Shown here one piece after another: positions 51,531 to 61,066 of a stretch of DNA of 64,000 bases (its first letter is position 1; each line of letters begins with the position of its first letter). Made by a program: the position numbers and the translations under genes. The stretch comes from an uncultured Alphaproteobacteria bacterium (GTDB taxonomy: Bacteria > Pseudomonadota > Alphaproteobacteria > Rs-D84): assembly GCA_944389385.1 (NCBI GenBank), contig CALXMC010000001.1, positions 1 through 64,000 on the forward strand, in the 5' to 3' direction. The notes below the pieces were generated by a model, which was given only the letters and a program-made list of their open reading frames with translations, searched no databases and was not told the origin of the DNA.

Positions 51531-52577
51531 ATGAATGGTTTGATACTTTTTGTTGCGATAATAATGTTCCTGTGGTTGGGTCGATCGATACTGATTCCGC
51601 TGCTTGTGGCGACGTTTTTGTGGTATTTAATAAACGCAACCGCAACATACGTACGAAAATTATTTCCATTCAACAGCGATGCCGCACGCGTTGCGCGTCC
51701 AATTGCTGCGCGCACATTTGATTGGACATCGAATATTTTATCGGTTTTGGCCATGTGCGGATTACTGTATTTCTTTGCAACACAAATCCAACCTATGTTC
51801 CGTGAATTGGCGGCGGCACTGCCTGAATTGCAACACAAATTTGTTCAATTTGGCAATTATTTATCGCAATCATTGGGATTGCATTTCGACGCAGGTATGA
51901 TTCCAAACATAGCAAACATCGCAGCGGGCATTGGCGCATCCGTTGCCGGTATAGTCACATCAACGGGCATGATATTGGTTTATATGATATTCTTGTTTGT
52001 GGAACAAAGCACATTTAACAAAAAATTTTCTGCACTGATTCCAAACAAACGCGAATATAAAAAGGCGCGCTTTATCGTGGACAGCATCGACGACAATATG
52101 AAAAAATATTTGTTTATGAAAACATTACTGTCGGGCATCACGGGCGTACTGTCATATTTTTGGCTGCAAATGATCGGTGTGGAATTTGCAGGCATCTGGG
52201 CGTTCATAGTATTTATTACCAGTTATATTCCAACAATCGGCGCAATCGTTGCATGTGCATTACCAATATTATACTCGTTGGTAACTGCGCCATCATTACA
52301 ACAACCGATATTAACCGCAGTCGGCCTGATTGCATTACAGGTTATATTCGGAAATATATTGGAGCCAAAATTAACCGGCAAAACGTTGAATTTATCAACA
52401 TTGGCGATACTGATAAACTTGGTGTTTTGGGGAATGATTTGGGGCATTGCCGGCATGTTTTTCAGCGTGCCATTATTGGTGGCAATATTTATCATCACCG
52501 CCCAGTTTGATTCCACACGTTGGATTGCAATACTGCTGTCCGCGGATGGAAAAATACCGGATAAAAGTGAAGAATAA
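51531..52577 (+). CDS. AI-2E family transporter
   Basis: 348 aa with about eight membrane helices and the typical central loop SALIPNKREYKKARFIVDSID and C-terminal FGNILEPKLTGKTLNLS. The family includes TqsA and PerM-like proteins; substrates differ and are often unknown, so autoinducer export cannot be assumed. The start at 51531 has GGGGA upstream; a TTG at 51516 is possible. It follows the previous gene with 48 bp. Confidence 0.82.
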   Translation: MNGLILFVAIIMFLWLGRSILIPLLVATFLWYLINATATYVRKLFPFNSDAARVARPIAARTFDWTSNILSVLAMCGLLYFFATQIQPMFRELAAALPELQHKFVQFGNYLSQSLGLHFDAGMIPNIANIAAGIGASVAGIVTSTGMILVYMIFLFVEQSTFNKKFSALIPNKREYKKARFIVDSIDDNMKKYLFMKTLLSGITGVLSYFWLQMIGVEFAGIWAFIVFITSYIPTIGAIVACALPILYSLVTAPSLQQPILTAVGLIALQVIFGNILEPKLTGKTLNLSTLAILINLVFWGMIWGIAGMFFSVPLLVAIFIITAQFDSTRWIAILLSADGKIPDKSEE

Positions 52578-52614
52578 AAACGCCGCTATGTGCATTGTTT
52601 CCGCCGTTTTTTGA

Positions 52615-53067
52615 TTATTTCAAACGGCGAATAACTGCAATTGCGTTTTCCAAAATAACGCGTGCAGATTCTGAATCCAACCCGCGTTTTATATCAGCAA
52701 CACGCACACGCCCCATATCATCTTGAGCGGCACGACTGGTTAAACTTTCATCTATGAACGCAATCGGTAAATCGGTGTATGTGGCCAATTCAGCCACACA
52801 CGCGCGAACAGCATCAGTTGTATCAGACGGCGTACCATCGGCATGCAACGGCAATCCAAACACAATTCCAACAACGTTTTCAGCAGATGCCAAATCTGCA
52901 ATTTGTCGCGCAATAGATTCCCCGCCCCGTCCCGATAAAATCGCCGGCCGCACAAATACAAATTCACGCGACGCATCAGACACAGAAACCCCTGTGCGAC
53001 GCGCGCCCCAATCAACACCCAATATGCGCCCCACGCGCGGAAAATCGTTGAAATTTGGCAAAATCAT
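52615..53067 (-). CDS. ruvX: Holliday junction resolvase RuvX (YqgF)
   Basis: 150 aa. RNase H-like fold with ILGVDWGARRTGVSVSD, VGIVFGLPLHADG and AFIDESLTSRAA, and a C-terminal DSESARVILENAI. Thought to help process recombination intermediates or 16S rRNA. AGGGGA precedes the ATG. Divergent from gatC. Confidence 0.9.
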   Translation of the reverse strand: MILPNFNDFPRVGRILGVDWGARRTGVSVSDASREFVFVRPAILSGRGGESIARQIADLASAENVVGIVFGLPLHADGTPSDTTDAVRACVAELATYTDLPIAFIDESLTSRAAQDDMGRVRVADIKRGLDSESARVILENAIAVIRRLK

Positions 53068-53118
53068 TGTATAATTTCCCCTGATGCTTTACAGATTATA
53101 AACAGAATAGGATACGAT

Positions 53119-53412
53119 ATGGCATTTAGCAAGCAACAATTACAAAAATTTGCAGATTTAATACACATTGAAATAACTGATGAAAAACTGGAACAAATGA
53201 ACATAGATTCAGTTATTGAATGGTTGGACAAATTGCAAAAAATCGATACAACCGGTGTTGAACCGATGTTAAACCCGGCCGAGCATAAATTACCCCGCCG
53301 CGCGGATGTGGTAACCGACGGCAACATTCGTGATGCAGTTTTGGCAAACGACCCAGACACCGCCGGTGTATCCCGTGGATATTTTGCAGTACCAAAAGTA
53401 ATGGATGAATAA
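53119..53412 (+). CDS. gatC: Asp-tRNA(Asn)/Glu-tRNA(Gln) amidotransferase subunit C
   Basis: 97 aa, small subunit that helps fold and hold GatA. The N-terminal half KQQLQKFADLIHIEI and the C-terminal LPRRADVVTDGN are family-like. AGGATACGAT precedes the ATG. gatA starts directly behind its stop. Confidence 0.92.
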   Translation: MAFSKQQLQKFADLIHIEITDEKLEQMNIDSVIEWLDKLQKIDTTGVEPMLNPAEHKLPRRADVVTDGNIRDAVLANDPDTAGVSRGYFAVPKVMDE

Positions 53413-53413
53413 G

Positions 53414-54880
53414 ATGATCGATTTAACAATAACAGAAGCATTAAAGAAATTAAACTCACGCGAAATCAGCGCAACTGAACTGACGCGCGCGCATTTGGAT
53501 CGTATTGAAAAATATGGTGCGGAATTAAATTGCTATATCACAACAACCCCCGAACGCGCATTATCGGATGCGGCTGCGGCCGATGCGCGTTATGCGGCGG
53601 GAAATCCCCTGCCCTTGGACGGTATTCCAATCGGGATGAAGGATTTATTTGCAACGCGTAACATTCGCACAACTGCGGCGTCACACATGTTGGAAAACTT
53701 TATCCCGCAATATGAATCAACCGTCTCGCAAAAATTCATAGACGCCGGCACGGTATTATTGGGAAAAACCAACCTGGACGAATTCGCCATGGGAACATTC
53801 AGCAAAACCAGTTACTTTGGCGCACCGATTAACCCGTGGCAATTGGAACGCAAATTAACCGCGGGCGGTTCATCCGGCGGCACAACCAGTGCGGTTGCAT
53901 CCGGATTGGCCATGGGTGGCACGGGAACGGACACGGGCGGTTCGATTCGTTTTCCTGCATCCATAACGGGGTTGGTTGGCATGAAACCAACATACGGCCT
54001 GTGCAGCCGTTGGGGATGCGTTGCATTCGCGTCCAGTCTGGATACACCGGGTCCTGTGGCACGCACGGTTGATGATGCGGCATTGTTATTAAGCGCAATG
54101 GCGGGTCATGACCCAAAGGATTCAACCAGTGCGGATGCCGGATTTCATGCACATACACCGCTGTCACCAATTTTGGGCGACGGCAAAAAATTACGTATCG
54201 GCGTGATAAAAGAATTTTCAAATGTTGAAATTTCGCCCGATATGAAACGCATATTTGACGCGCGCATCGCAGACCTGAAATCATTGGGCGCAGATATTAT
54301 CGAAGTATCCATCCCAAATATTTTGGACGCTTTGGCGGCATATTATATCATTGCCCCGGCCGAGGCTTCATCCAACCTGGCGCGCTATGACGGCATGCGT
54401 TATGGATTGCGTGTGGATGGCGCCGATTTAATCGACACATATAAAAAGACGCGCGCCGCGGGATTTGGAACCGAAGTCCAACGCCGTATCATTATCGGCA
54501 CGGCCGTTTTGTCCAGCGAATCGTACGAGGTGTATTTTATGCAGGCTGCACGCGTCCGCAGATTGATTGCCGACGCATTTGACCGCGCATTTGAACAATG
54601 CGATTTAATCGTATGCCCGGCCGGTGCAGGCACAGCATTACCGTTGGATTCTGATTTATCGCCCCTGGAATATTATGCGTTGGATTTATTCACGGTGGCA
54701 ATGAACTTGGCCGGCATTCCTGCATGCAGCGTACCCGCGGGGTTGGCCGAAAACGGTCTGCCACTGGGCGTGCAAACGGTTGGCCGCAAATTCGATGATA
54801 TGCGCGTAATGCAATTGGCAAAGCATATCGAGCAATTCGCCGGCGTTGATAATCGTCCAACAAAAATAATGGGGAAATAA
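53414..54880 (+). CDS. gatA: Asp-tRNA(Asn)/Glu-tRNA(Gln) amidotransferase subunit A
   Basis: 488 aa, amidase that supplies ammonia to correct mischarged tRNAs. Ser-cisSer-Lys triad: GMKDLFATRN (Lys), GGSSGGTTSAVASG and GTDTGGSIRFPAS. A start at 53405 overlapping gatC is possible; 53414 follows GGATGAATAAG. The genome thus probably lacks GlnRS or AsnRS. Confidence 0.95.
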   Translation: MIDLTITEALKKLNSREISATELTRAHLDRIEKYGAELNCYITTTPERALSDAAAADARYAAGNPLPLDGIPIGMKDLFATRNIRTTAASHMLENFIPQYESTVSQKFIDAGTVLLGKTNLDEFAMGTFSKTSYFGAPINPWQLERKLTAGGSSGGTTSAVASGLAMGGTGTDTGGSIRFPASITGLVGMKPTYGLCSRWGCVAFASSLDTPGPVARTVDDAALLLSAMAGHDPKDSTSADAGFHAHTPLSPILGDGKKLRIGVIKEFSNVEISPDMKRIFDARIADLKSLGADIIEVSIPNILDALAAYYIIAPAEASSNLARYDGMRYGLRVDGADLIDTYKKTRAAGFGTEVQRRIIIGTAVLSSESYEVYFMQAARVRRLIADAFDRAFEQCDLIVCPAGAGTALPLDSDLSPLEYYALDLFTVAMNLAGIPACSVPAGLAENGLPLGVQTVGRKFDDMRVMQLAKHIEQFAGVDNRPTKIMGK

Positions 54881-54884
54881 AAAA

Positions 54885-54960
54885 TGGTGGCCAGAAGTGG
54901 AATCGAACCACTGACACAGGGATTTTCAGTCCCTTGCTCTACCAACTGAGCTATCTGGCC
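54885..54960 (-). tRNA. tRNA-Phe (GAA)
   Basis: 76 nt cloverleaf with encoded CCA. The acceptor GGCCAGA pairs with TCTGGCC, D-loop AGTTGGTAGA, anticodon loop CTGAAAA (anticodon GAA) and T-arm GGTTCGATTCC. It lies antisense between gatA and gatB. Confidence 0.95.
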
Positions 54961-55013
54961 AACGTGAAACGAATAATAAAGTATCAAATGATAAAAAGCA
55001 AGGAAAAATAAAA

Positions 55014-56537
55014 ATGTTTACGATAAAGGGCAAAACAACAGATTGGGAATTGGTTATCGGACTTGAAACTCATATCGAGGTTCTGTCCAACAGCAAACTG
55101 TTCAGTGGTGCATCCGCGGACTATAACCCGTCGATTTCCCCAAATACCCAGGTTTCAATGGTTGATGTCGCCATGCCGGGCATGTTGCCGGTATTAAATG
55201 AATACTGCGTCGAACAGGCGATAAAAATGGGACTGGGCCTGAATGCGGAAATATCACGCCACAGTAAATTTGCCCGCAAACAATATTTTTACCCTGACCT
55301 GCCCCAGGGATATCAAATATCCCAACCGGTCGAAGAACCACCAATTATTGGCCGCGGCTGGGTTGAAATTATGGGCGATGATGGCAATCAAAAAAAGATT
55401 TTAATCGAACGCGCACACCTGGAACAAGACGCAGCAAAATTAAAACACGATATCCATCCAACAAAATCATTCGTAGATTTTAATCGTACAGGGGTTGCAT
55501 TATTAGAAATTATAACTTACCTGGATACAAAGAACCCAGATAACAGATCTTATATATCGTCTCCAGATGAAATGGAACGCTATCTGCGTGAAATTCGTGA
55601 AATAGCGCGCGCCCTGGGTGTGTCCAAGGCAAATATGGAGGAAGGATCCATGCGTTCTGACGTTAATGTATCAGTACGCCCAGTTGGCAGCAAAGAATTT
55701 CGTACAAAAACTGAAACAAAGAATATGGTTTCCTTCAAGTTTATACGTACAGCTATCGAATACGAAGCCCGCCGTCAAATCGAAATATATGAAAATGGTG
55801 GCACTGTGTCCCAAGATACGATGCACTATAATCAAGAAGACGGAACAACTTCTGTGGCTCGTAAAAAAGAAGACGCACTGGATTACCGCTACTTCCCGGA
55901 CCCGGACCTGTTGCCACTGGAAATAAGCGAAGAAACAATTGAACGTATTCGCAGCAATATGCCCGAATTGCCGGCGGCGACCCGCGCGCGCTATGTGCAT
56001 GATTTCGGGCTGTCTGAATATGATGCCGCGCGTCTGACTGAAACAACCGATATATCAAAATGGTTTGATGCGGCGGTTGGAAACAACCCAAAACGCGCGA
56101 AATCCATCGCGAATTGGATGATTTCTGAATTGTTTGCACACCCAGAAAATTGGGACGCAAAAAACGCGCTGGATACATCTGAGCGCGGCACAGCGCGTAT
56201 TATCACCCCGTCTGATTTGGCCGAATTGGTCGATATGATTGCCGAAAACGCAATCAACGGAAAACAGGCCAAGGAAATATTCATCAAAATGTTGGATGGC
56301 GAAACAGGTACCCCGCGCGCAATTGCCGAAAAATTCGGTATGCAGCAAATTACCGATACCGCCGCAATCGAATCGGTTGTTGACGATGTAATCACCAAAA
56401 ACGCGCCCCAGGTTGAACAATATAAATCCGGCAAAACGGGGCTGCTTGGGTTCTTTGTTGGTGCGGTTATGAAATCAACCGGTGGCAAAGCGAATCCGGC
56501 CGTTGTAAATGAAATACTGCGTAAAAAATTATCATAA
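55014..56537 (+). CDS. gatB: Asp-tRNA(Asn)/Glu-tRNA(Gln) amidotransferase subunit B
   Basis: 507 aa. The kinase-like domain with ELVIGLETHIEVLSNSKLFSG, FARKQYFYPDLPQGYQISQ and MEEGSMRSDVNVS, plus the YqeY-like tail. It binds the tRNA and activates the acid side chain. Separated from gatCA by the antisense tRNA-Phe gene, so likely transcribed from its own promoter. AAGGAAAA precedes the ATG. Confidence 0.95.
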   Translation: MFTIKGKTTDWELVIGLETHIEVLSNSKLFSGASADYNPSISPNTQVSMVDVAMPGMLPVLNEYCVEQAIKMGLGLNAEISRHSKFARKQYFYPDLPQGYQISQPVEEPPIIGRGWVEIMGDDGNQKKILIERAHLEQDAAKLKHDIHPTKSFVDFNRTGVALLEIITYLDTKNPDNRSYISSPDEMERYLREIREIARALGVSKANMEEGSMRSDVNVSVRPVGSKEFRTKTETKNMVSFKFIRTAIEYEARRQIEIYENGGTVSQDTMHYNQEDGTTSVARKKEDALDYRYFPDPDLLPLEISEETIERIRSNMPELPAATRARYVHDFGLSEYDAARLTETTDISKWFDAAVGNNPKRAKSIANWMISELFAHPENWDAKNALDTSERGTARIITPSDLAELVDMIAENAINGKQAKEIFIKMLDGETGTPRAIAEKFGMQQITDTAAIESVVDDVITKNAPQVEQYKSGKTGLLGFFVGAVMKSTGGKANPAVVNEILRKKLS

Positions 56538-56556
56538 AAATAATGGTGAATAAAAA

Positions 56557-56742
56557 ATGTCAGACGAACAAACTTTTTCCATTGTAACAATCGTCAAAGA
56601 CGATCCAATAACCGGTGTTGAATACGGCACAGTTCGCGTTCCATACAGAACGCTGCGCCCCAGTGAAATCGACGTATATCAAAAACACTTACAGGCGATA
56701 AAATCAAAACGCATGCGCGCCGAAAAACAAAAGCAAAAATAA
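56557..56742 (+). CDS. Small hypothetical protein (61 aa)
   Basis: Short, with TIVKDDPITGVEYGTVRVPY and a basic C-terminal helix (KHLQAIKSKRMRAEKQKQK). It lies between gatB and miaB in a tight operon (19 bp after gatB and 2 bp before miaB). Not recognised; ribosome binding site weak. Confidence 0.6.
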   Translation: MSDEQTFSIVTIVKDDPITGVEYGTVRVPYRTLRPSEIDVYQKHLQAIKSKRMRAEKQKQK

Positions 56743-56744
56743 AA

Positions 56745-58046
56745 ATGAAAAAATTTTTCATTCATACATTCGGTTGTCAAATGAACGTATATGACGGGCA
56801 ACGCATTGCATCCATGCTGCGTGGCCGTGGATACACCCAGACCGACGATTACACCGATGCAGACATAATTATATTAAATACATGCGCCGTACGCGCCAAG
56901 GCAACGGACAAGGTATTCAGTGCACTGGGGCGTATGCGCACAGAAAAAAAGCCTGATGCGATTATGGGCATTGTTGGATGCGTTGCGCGCGAATCGGGCG
57001 CGGATGCGTTTCGTCGTGTGCCTGAATTAAATTTTGTTTTGGGGCCGCAAAGTTATCATAAATTACCGGAAATTTTGGAAAATCCGGACGTCCGCCTGTT
57101 TAACATAGACCTGGGCGGATTGGAAAAATTTGATGAAATGCCCCAAATGGATGCGTCCCCAACCGTTGCATATATCCCAATTCAAGAAGGCTGCAATCAT
57201 TGCTGTACATACTGTATCGTGCCATATACACGCGGCCGCGAAATATCACGCCCCTATGACGACGTAGTGCGCGACACCATTCACGCCGCCAACACAGGCG
57301 CGATTGAAATATGCTTTTTGGGTCAAAACGTAAATGGATATAAATACACGGACAAAGACGGCAAAACATATCGCCTGTCGGACTTAATTCATGCGGCCGC
57401 CAAATTGGATGCAATCAAACGCATTCGCTTTACATCCAGTTACCCAACCGAAATGACCGATGATTTAATCGACATGTTCCGCACAGAACCAAAATTATTA
57501 CCCTTCTTGAATATGCCTATACAAAGCGGGTCGCAAAATGTATTGACAAAGATGAACCGTCCATACACACTGGATCTATATATAGATATTGTTGACAAAT
57601 TAAAAACTGCCCGACCGGATGTTCAAATTTCCAGCGATTTTATTGTTGGATTTCCCGGCGAATCAGATGACGATTTTGAACAAACATTGGAAATTGCAAA
57701 ACGCATAAAATACATAAATTCTTTTTCATTCAAATATTCGCCCCGCCCGCATACTGCGGCGGCCGTAATGCCGAACCAGATACCCGAAAAAATCAAATCC
57801 CAGCGGTTATATAAACTGGATGCTTTATTAAATGAAATCCAGCGCGAATTCAATGAATCATGCATCGACCGCGAATTGGAATGCCTGTGCGAAGGTGCCG
57901 ACAAAACGGGTCAACACACAATTTACCGCACACCATATATGCAACAATGCATCGTAAATATCCCCGCGGATACAGCACCACAAATCGCAAAAATAAAAAT
58001 AACTGCGGCGAACAAAGCATCACTGCGCGGCGAAATTGTTGAATAG
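56745..58046 (+). CDS. miaB: tRNA-2-methylthio-N6-isopentenyladenosine synthase MiaB
   Basis: 433 aa, radical SAM methylthiotransferase acting on A37 of tRNA. The UPF0004 domain has FIHTFGCQMNVYDG, NTCAVRAKA and GIVGCVARESG (three cluster cysteines). The radical SAM loop is CNHCCTYCIVPYTRG; the C-terminal TRAM domain (about 370-433) is present. Start two bases after the small gene. Confidence 0.94.
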   Translation: MKKFFIHTFGCQMNVYDGQRIASMLRGRGYTQTDDYTDADIIILNTCAVRAKATDKVFSALGRMRTEKKPDAIMGIVGCVARESGADAFRRVPELNFVLGPQSYHKLPEILENPDVRLFNIDLGGLEKFDEMPQMDASPTVAYIPIQEGCNHCCTYCIVPYTRGREISRPYDDVVRDTIHAANTGAIEICFLGQNVNGYKYTDKDGKTYRLSDLIHAAAKLDAIKRIRFTSSYPTEMTDDLIDMFRTEPKLLPFLNMPIQSGSQNVLTKMNRPYTLDLYIDIVDKLKTARPDVQISSDFIVGFPGESDDDFEQTLEIAKRIKYINSFSFKYSPRPHTAAAVMPNQIPEKIKSQRLYKLDALLNEIQREFNESCIDRELECLCEGADKTGQHTIYRTPYMQQCIVNIPADTAPQIAKIKITAANKASLRGEIVE

Positions 58047-58050
58047 CAAC

Positions 58051-59538
58051 TTAAAATTTTGCGCCCAGATTTAATCCCAACTTGAACCCAAATCCTGTGG
58101 ATTCATCATATATCGCGCCAACACTTAACACAGTCCTGAAATTATCATGTGGCGAAGAAATATACATTTGCGCATCTGCATTAAATATGCCGCGAATGTC
58201 TGCATTTACCCCAACACCATATTGGTATTTCAAATCATACCCAACCGAATCGATTAACAAATTTGCACCAATGGCAGCGATAAATTCGGTATCAGATAAA
58301 TTTGCAATATTTGCATAATCCACCCCGCCCCGCACAAACGGCATCAAATTCACATTACGCGCAACATCAAACGCCACACCAAAATCCGCCGCCCCATACC
58401 CAGAAAATCCCATTGGATTTTCAACAATATCCGCGCCATTAAATACAGCACCGGTATAAAAATTTGCAACCGACACGCCCGCCAACGCGCGCGCAAAAAT
58501 AACATCATCAAAATACGCTATATGCACGTTTCCGCCGTACAGCGCGGATTCATATTCATCAAAATCATCACCATACGACATGGCGTATACGTATCCAGAA
58601 ATACCCAAAGTTATTTTTGAACCAACGCCATAATTTCTGTCAATTGCGCCACCCATGGCACTGGCATTATCTGCAAACATCGCCATCGGGATTAAAGACA
58701 TAGAATCGCCACGCACCCGCACACGCGAGATTTCATTTACATTCATCACACGTACAATATCCATTAACTGCATCGGCGCAACACGCACAGACCGCGACAT
58801 AATGGAATGAATTTCATCAACACTTGCCGCGCCGTCCAACGCAGCCAACAATCTATCATCCGAATTTTTGACACGCAATTCGTCCAAAAATCCGCCCAAC
58901 TTATCACCCAGTATTTTCGAATAATCTGTATCGCGCACAAAATCGACATATAAATTTCCACCCTCTATACGTGTGCCGAATCGATACAGCGGATTTATAT
59001 TTACCCCAGACACATGCACCATACCGTCGACTGAAACACCAGATGCAACAACCATATTTGAAACATCCGCCACATCATCGACATATAAAATCACATTACC
59101 TTGCAACGTAACATTCTTTAACGGTGTTTCGCCATCCAACACCAGACCTGCGCCATTTATCGTTACGCTTTGCACACCATTTGCCAATTCGGCCAAATCA
59201 GAAACAGATAACTTTTCTGCATCATAAACCAGTATTTCAGACGCACCGCCCACCGGGTTCATATTATCATTACCTGTCACCACCTGGGTTACATGTGCCC
59301 CAAGATTCACATCATCCGCCGTGCCAAAATTTTGAATATAAATATCGCATCCATCACAGGAATCCAACGCGCCGTATAAATGCCCATGATTCACTATCAC
59401 GGTTGCATTTTGAATATTCAAATTGGCCACATCAACGATTTCCCCATTGCCAATTTTTATTACATCATACCCATAAGATGCGTTTGCAACAAACACACCG
59501 CATATAAAAACTGTAAAAAACTTTAATCCTATTTGCAT
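58051..59538 (-). CDS. Autotransporter-like outer-membrane protein (495 aa)
   Basis: A signal peptide (MQIGLKFFTVFICGVFVANA) and a short beta-rich passenger (about 25-195; for example VANLNIQNATVIVNHGHLYG, VQSVTINGAGLVLD) precede a linker and a C-terminal barrel (about 270-495) that ends FGFKLGLNLGAKF. The barrel ends in Phe. The passenger is much shorter than that of the 896-aa autotransporter. The ATG at 59538 lies 6 bp after a TATATT box, with no Shine-Dalgarno; an in-frame ATG at 59556 is inside the promoter. Substrate unknown. Confidence 0.8.
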   Translation of the reverse strand: MQIGLKFFTVFICGVFVANASYGYDVIKIGNGEIVDVANLNIQNATVIVNHGHLYGALDSCDGCDIYIQNFGTADDVNLGAHVTQVVTGNDNMNPVGGASEILVYDAEKLSVSDLAELANGVQSVTINGAGLVLDGETPLKNVTLQGNVILYVDDVADVSNMVVASGVSVDGMVHVSGVNINPLYRFGTRIEGGNLYVDFVRDTDYSKILGDKLGGFLDELRVKNSDDRLLAALDGAASVDEIHSIMSRSVRVAPMQLMDIVRVMNVNEISRVRVRGDSMSLIPMAMFADNASAMGGAIDRNYGVGSKITLGISGYVYAMSYGDDFDEYESALYGGNVHIAYFDDVIFARALAGVSVANFYTGAVFNGADIVENPMGFSGYGAADFGVAFDVARNVNLMPFVRGGVDYANIANLSDTEFIAAIGANLLIDSVGYDLKYQYGVGVNADIRGIFNADAQMYISSPHDNFRTVLSVGAIYDESTGFGFKLGLNLGAKF

Positions 59539-59544
59539 ATTACG

Positions 59545-59572
59545 AATATATATCATACAGGAAAAATTTCAA
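59545..59572 (-). promoter_or_regulatory. Promoter of the 495-aa autotransporter, leaderless type
   Basis: On minus: TTGAAA (59572-59567), 16 bp, TATATT (59550-59545), then CGTAAT and the ATG at 59538. Confidence 0.55.
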
Positions 59573-59588
59573 AAACAGTAAAAAAATA

Positions 59589-59614
59589 AAAATCCCGGTG
59601 TCCCGGGATTTTTA
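59589..59614 (-). terminator. Terminator of the lipoprotein at 59629
   Basis: ATCCCGG-TGTC-CCGGGAT hairpin with A run and T run. Confidence 0.85.
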
Positions 59615-59628
59615 TCATGCCGGACAAA

Positions 59629-60171
59629 TTACAACCAATTCTTTTTCAACGTACCCCAACCGGCTTTATAGCCGCCGTCACGTTCCAAGAATATTTTGGC
59701 ATTATTCAACTGTTCCGCGGTCAGCCCACGAATGATAAAGGATTCTTTCAGATGTCCACCGGACTTATTCGAACTTAAAGTCGGGAAATCGATAGACATT
59801 GGTTCTTTATCGCAACACAGGCTGTTGTTGTTGCAACTGCTGCATTGGTGTACACGCACGGTATAAACTTTGCCTGGGCGCAGATCTTTTACATCTATTT
59901 CCATCTTTAATCCAGCGTCAGTTTCGACAAACTTGATATCGCCCATTCTGGATTCACCACCGCGACTGTTGTGTGTGTACATTTTTGCATTAACGTGGCT
60001 GACATCGGAATCTTCATACGTTTGATACACGACAACAGTTTCAGTCGGCTGTGGCGCGGGCTTTGGCTGTGGTTTTGGTTTATTGTGCCCACATCCTGCG
60101 CATCCAGACAAAACAACAACTGCACCCAACACAGACGCCAACATAAACATTTTTGTGATTAAATTTTTCAT
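59629..60171 (-). CDS. Lipoprotein, SodC-like fold possible (180 aa)
   Basis: Lipobox LSGC, then CAGC and a Lys/Pro/Gln linker (HNKPKPQPKPAPQP). The domain GDIKFVETDAGLKMEIDVKD, LRPGKVYTVRVHQCSSC, and HLKESFIIRGL resembles the strand order of Cu/Zn superoxide dismutase (G.v.f.e...Gl, PG.hgfHvHe), but most copper ligands are absent. A pair of CSSC and LCCDK cysteines is unusual. If the fold is right it is not an active dismutase. GGGAGAATATT precedes the ATG. Confidence 0.6.
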   Translation of the reverse strand: MKNLITKMFMLASVLGAVVVLSGCAGCGHNKPKPQPKPAPQPTETVVVYQTYEDSDVSHVNAKMYTHNSRGGESRMGDIKFVETDAGLKMEIDVKDLRPGKVYTVRVHQCSSCNNNSLCCDKEPMSIDFPTLSSNKSGGHLKESFIIRGLTAEQLNNAKIFLERDGGYKAGWGTLKKNWL

Positions 60172-60243
60172 AATATTCTCCCTTTTATTTTTTATATTAT
60201 AATTCGCGCTATATGCACGTTTCTGCCATACAGCGCGTTTTTA

Positions 60244-60855
60244 TTAAAACATAAATCTGATACCAATATCGCCACCGATATTATGTAAACCAGAATTAAC
60301 ATCGACATAGTTATAACGCGCCGCAATATCAACTGCGAATCGTTCCATATCAAATGTTATCCCCAGTGTACCCATGGCGGCAAAACGTGTTTTGCTGTCA
60401 CCGTGTGTACCAACTGATGGTATATTACGTTCAACATCTGAAAACGCGACACCGGCGCCCAACCCAAAGAAAGGACGCACAATGTGATAACCACCGAATT
60501 CCCAATAAGTGTTCCACATCAACGTCTGCATTTTGGACGATATTTCAATATCTTCATCGCCACCAAATTTTGCACTGTCTTTGGATTTGCTGAATATAGA
60601 CCATTCGATTTCACTGCGCACAGTATCGCAAATTTCCAACCCCATTGCGACCCGTCCCTGGAAACTGATGTCAGACATAGTTTCTTTATGGTCATTGTAA
60701 TTATAACGCAACATATTATATCCAACCCCGCCATGCAAACCGATATACGGATCCAATCCGAACAATTGCCAACTGCTGTCGTACGGATTACGTCCGGCCG
60801 CGAATGCAGGACATGCAACCAACACAGCCAGTGTTGATATAATTATTTTTTTCAT
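60244..60855 (-). CDS. Outer-membrane beta-barrel protein (203 aa)
   Basis: A signal peptide (MKKIIISTLAVLVACPAFAA) and about eight beta strands rich in aromatic residues; the C-terminus reads DIGIRFMF with final Phe. DPYIGLHGGVGYNMLRYNYN and FGLGAGVAFSDVE are barrel strands. Shape and size like the OmpA/Opa-like barrels and the protein at 9118. AAAGGAGAGAG precedes the ATG. Confidence 0.8.
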   Translation of the reverse strand: MKKIIISTLAVLVACPAFAAGRNPYDSSWQLFGLDPYIGLHGGVGYNMLRYNYNDHKETMSDISFQGRVAMGLEICDTVRSEIEWSIFSKSKDSAKFGGDEDIEISSKMQTLMWNTYWEFGGYHIVRPFFGLGAGVAFSDVERNIPSVGTHGDSKTRFAAMGTLGITFDMERFAVDIAARYNYVDVNSGLHNIGGDIGIRFMF

Positions 60856-61066
60856 TTTCTCTCTCCTTTTTATTTTGTTGTTAAAAGTTTTCTTTCATGT
60901 CAACACTGTCATTGTATCAAACAAAAACCAAACTTTGCATAGGTATGGATGCCCAATCCGCAACCATTGACCACCCAGGAATAAATACAAAGACCTTGCA
61001 TTTATTGAAAAAAGAACTATAATTGACCCCAGTCAATATGATATTGGCAGTATTTATGATGGACCC
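60856..61066. other. Intergenic region before tRNA-Lys
   Basis: 211 bp with no gene. It holds the tRNA promoter: TTGCAT (60996-61001), 16 bp, TATAAT (61018-61023), giving a leader of about 37 nt. The promoter of the barrel gene on the minus strand is also here, near TTGACA (60903-60898). Confidence 0.6.
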
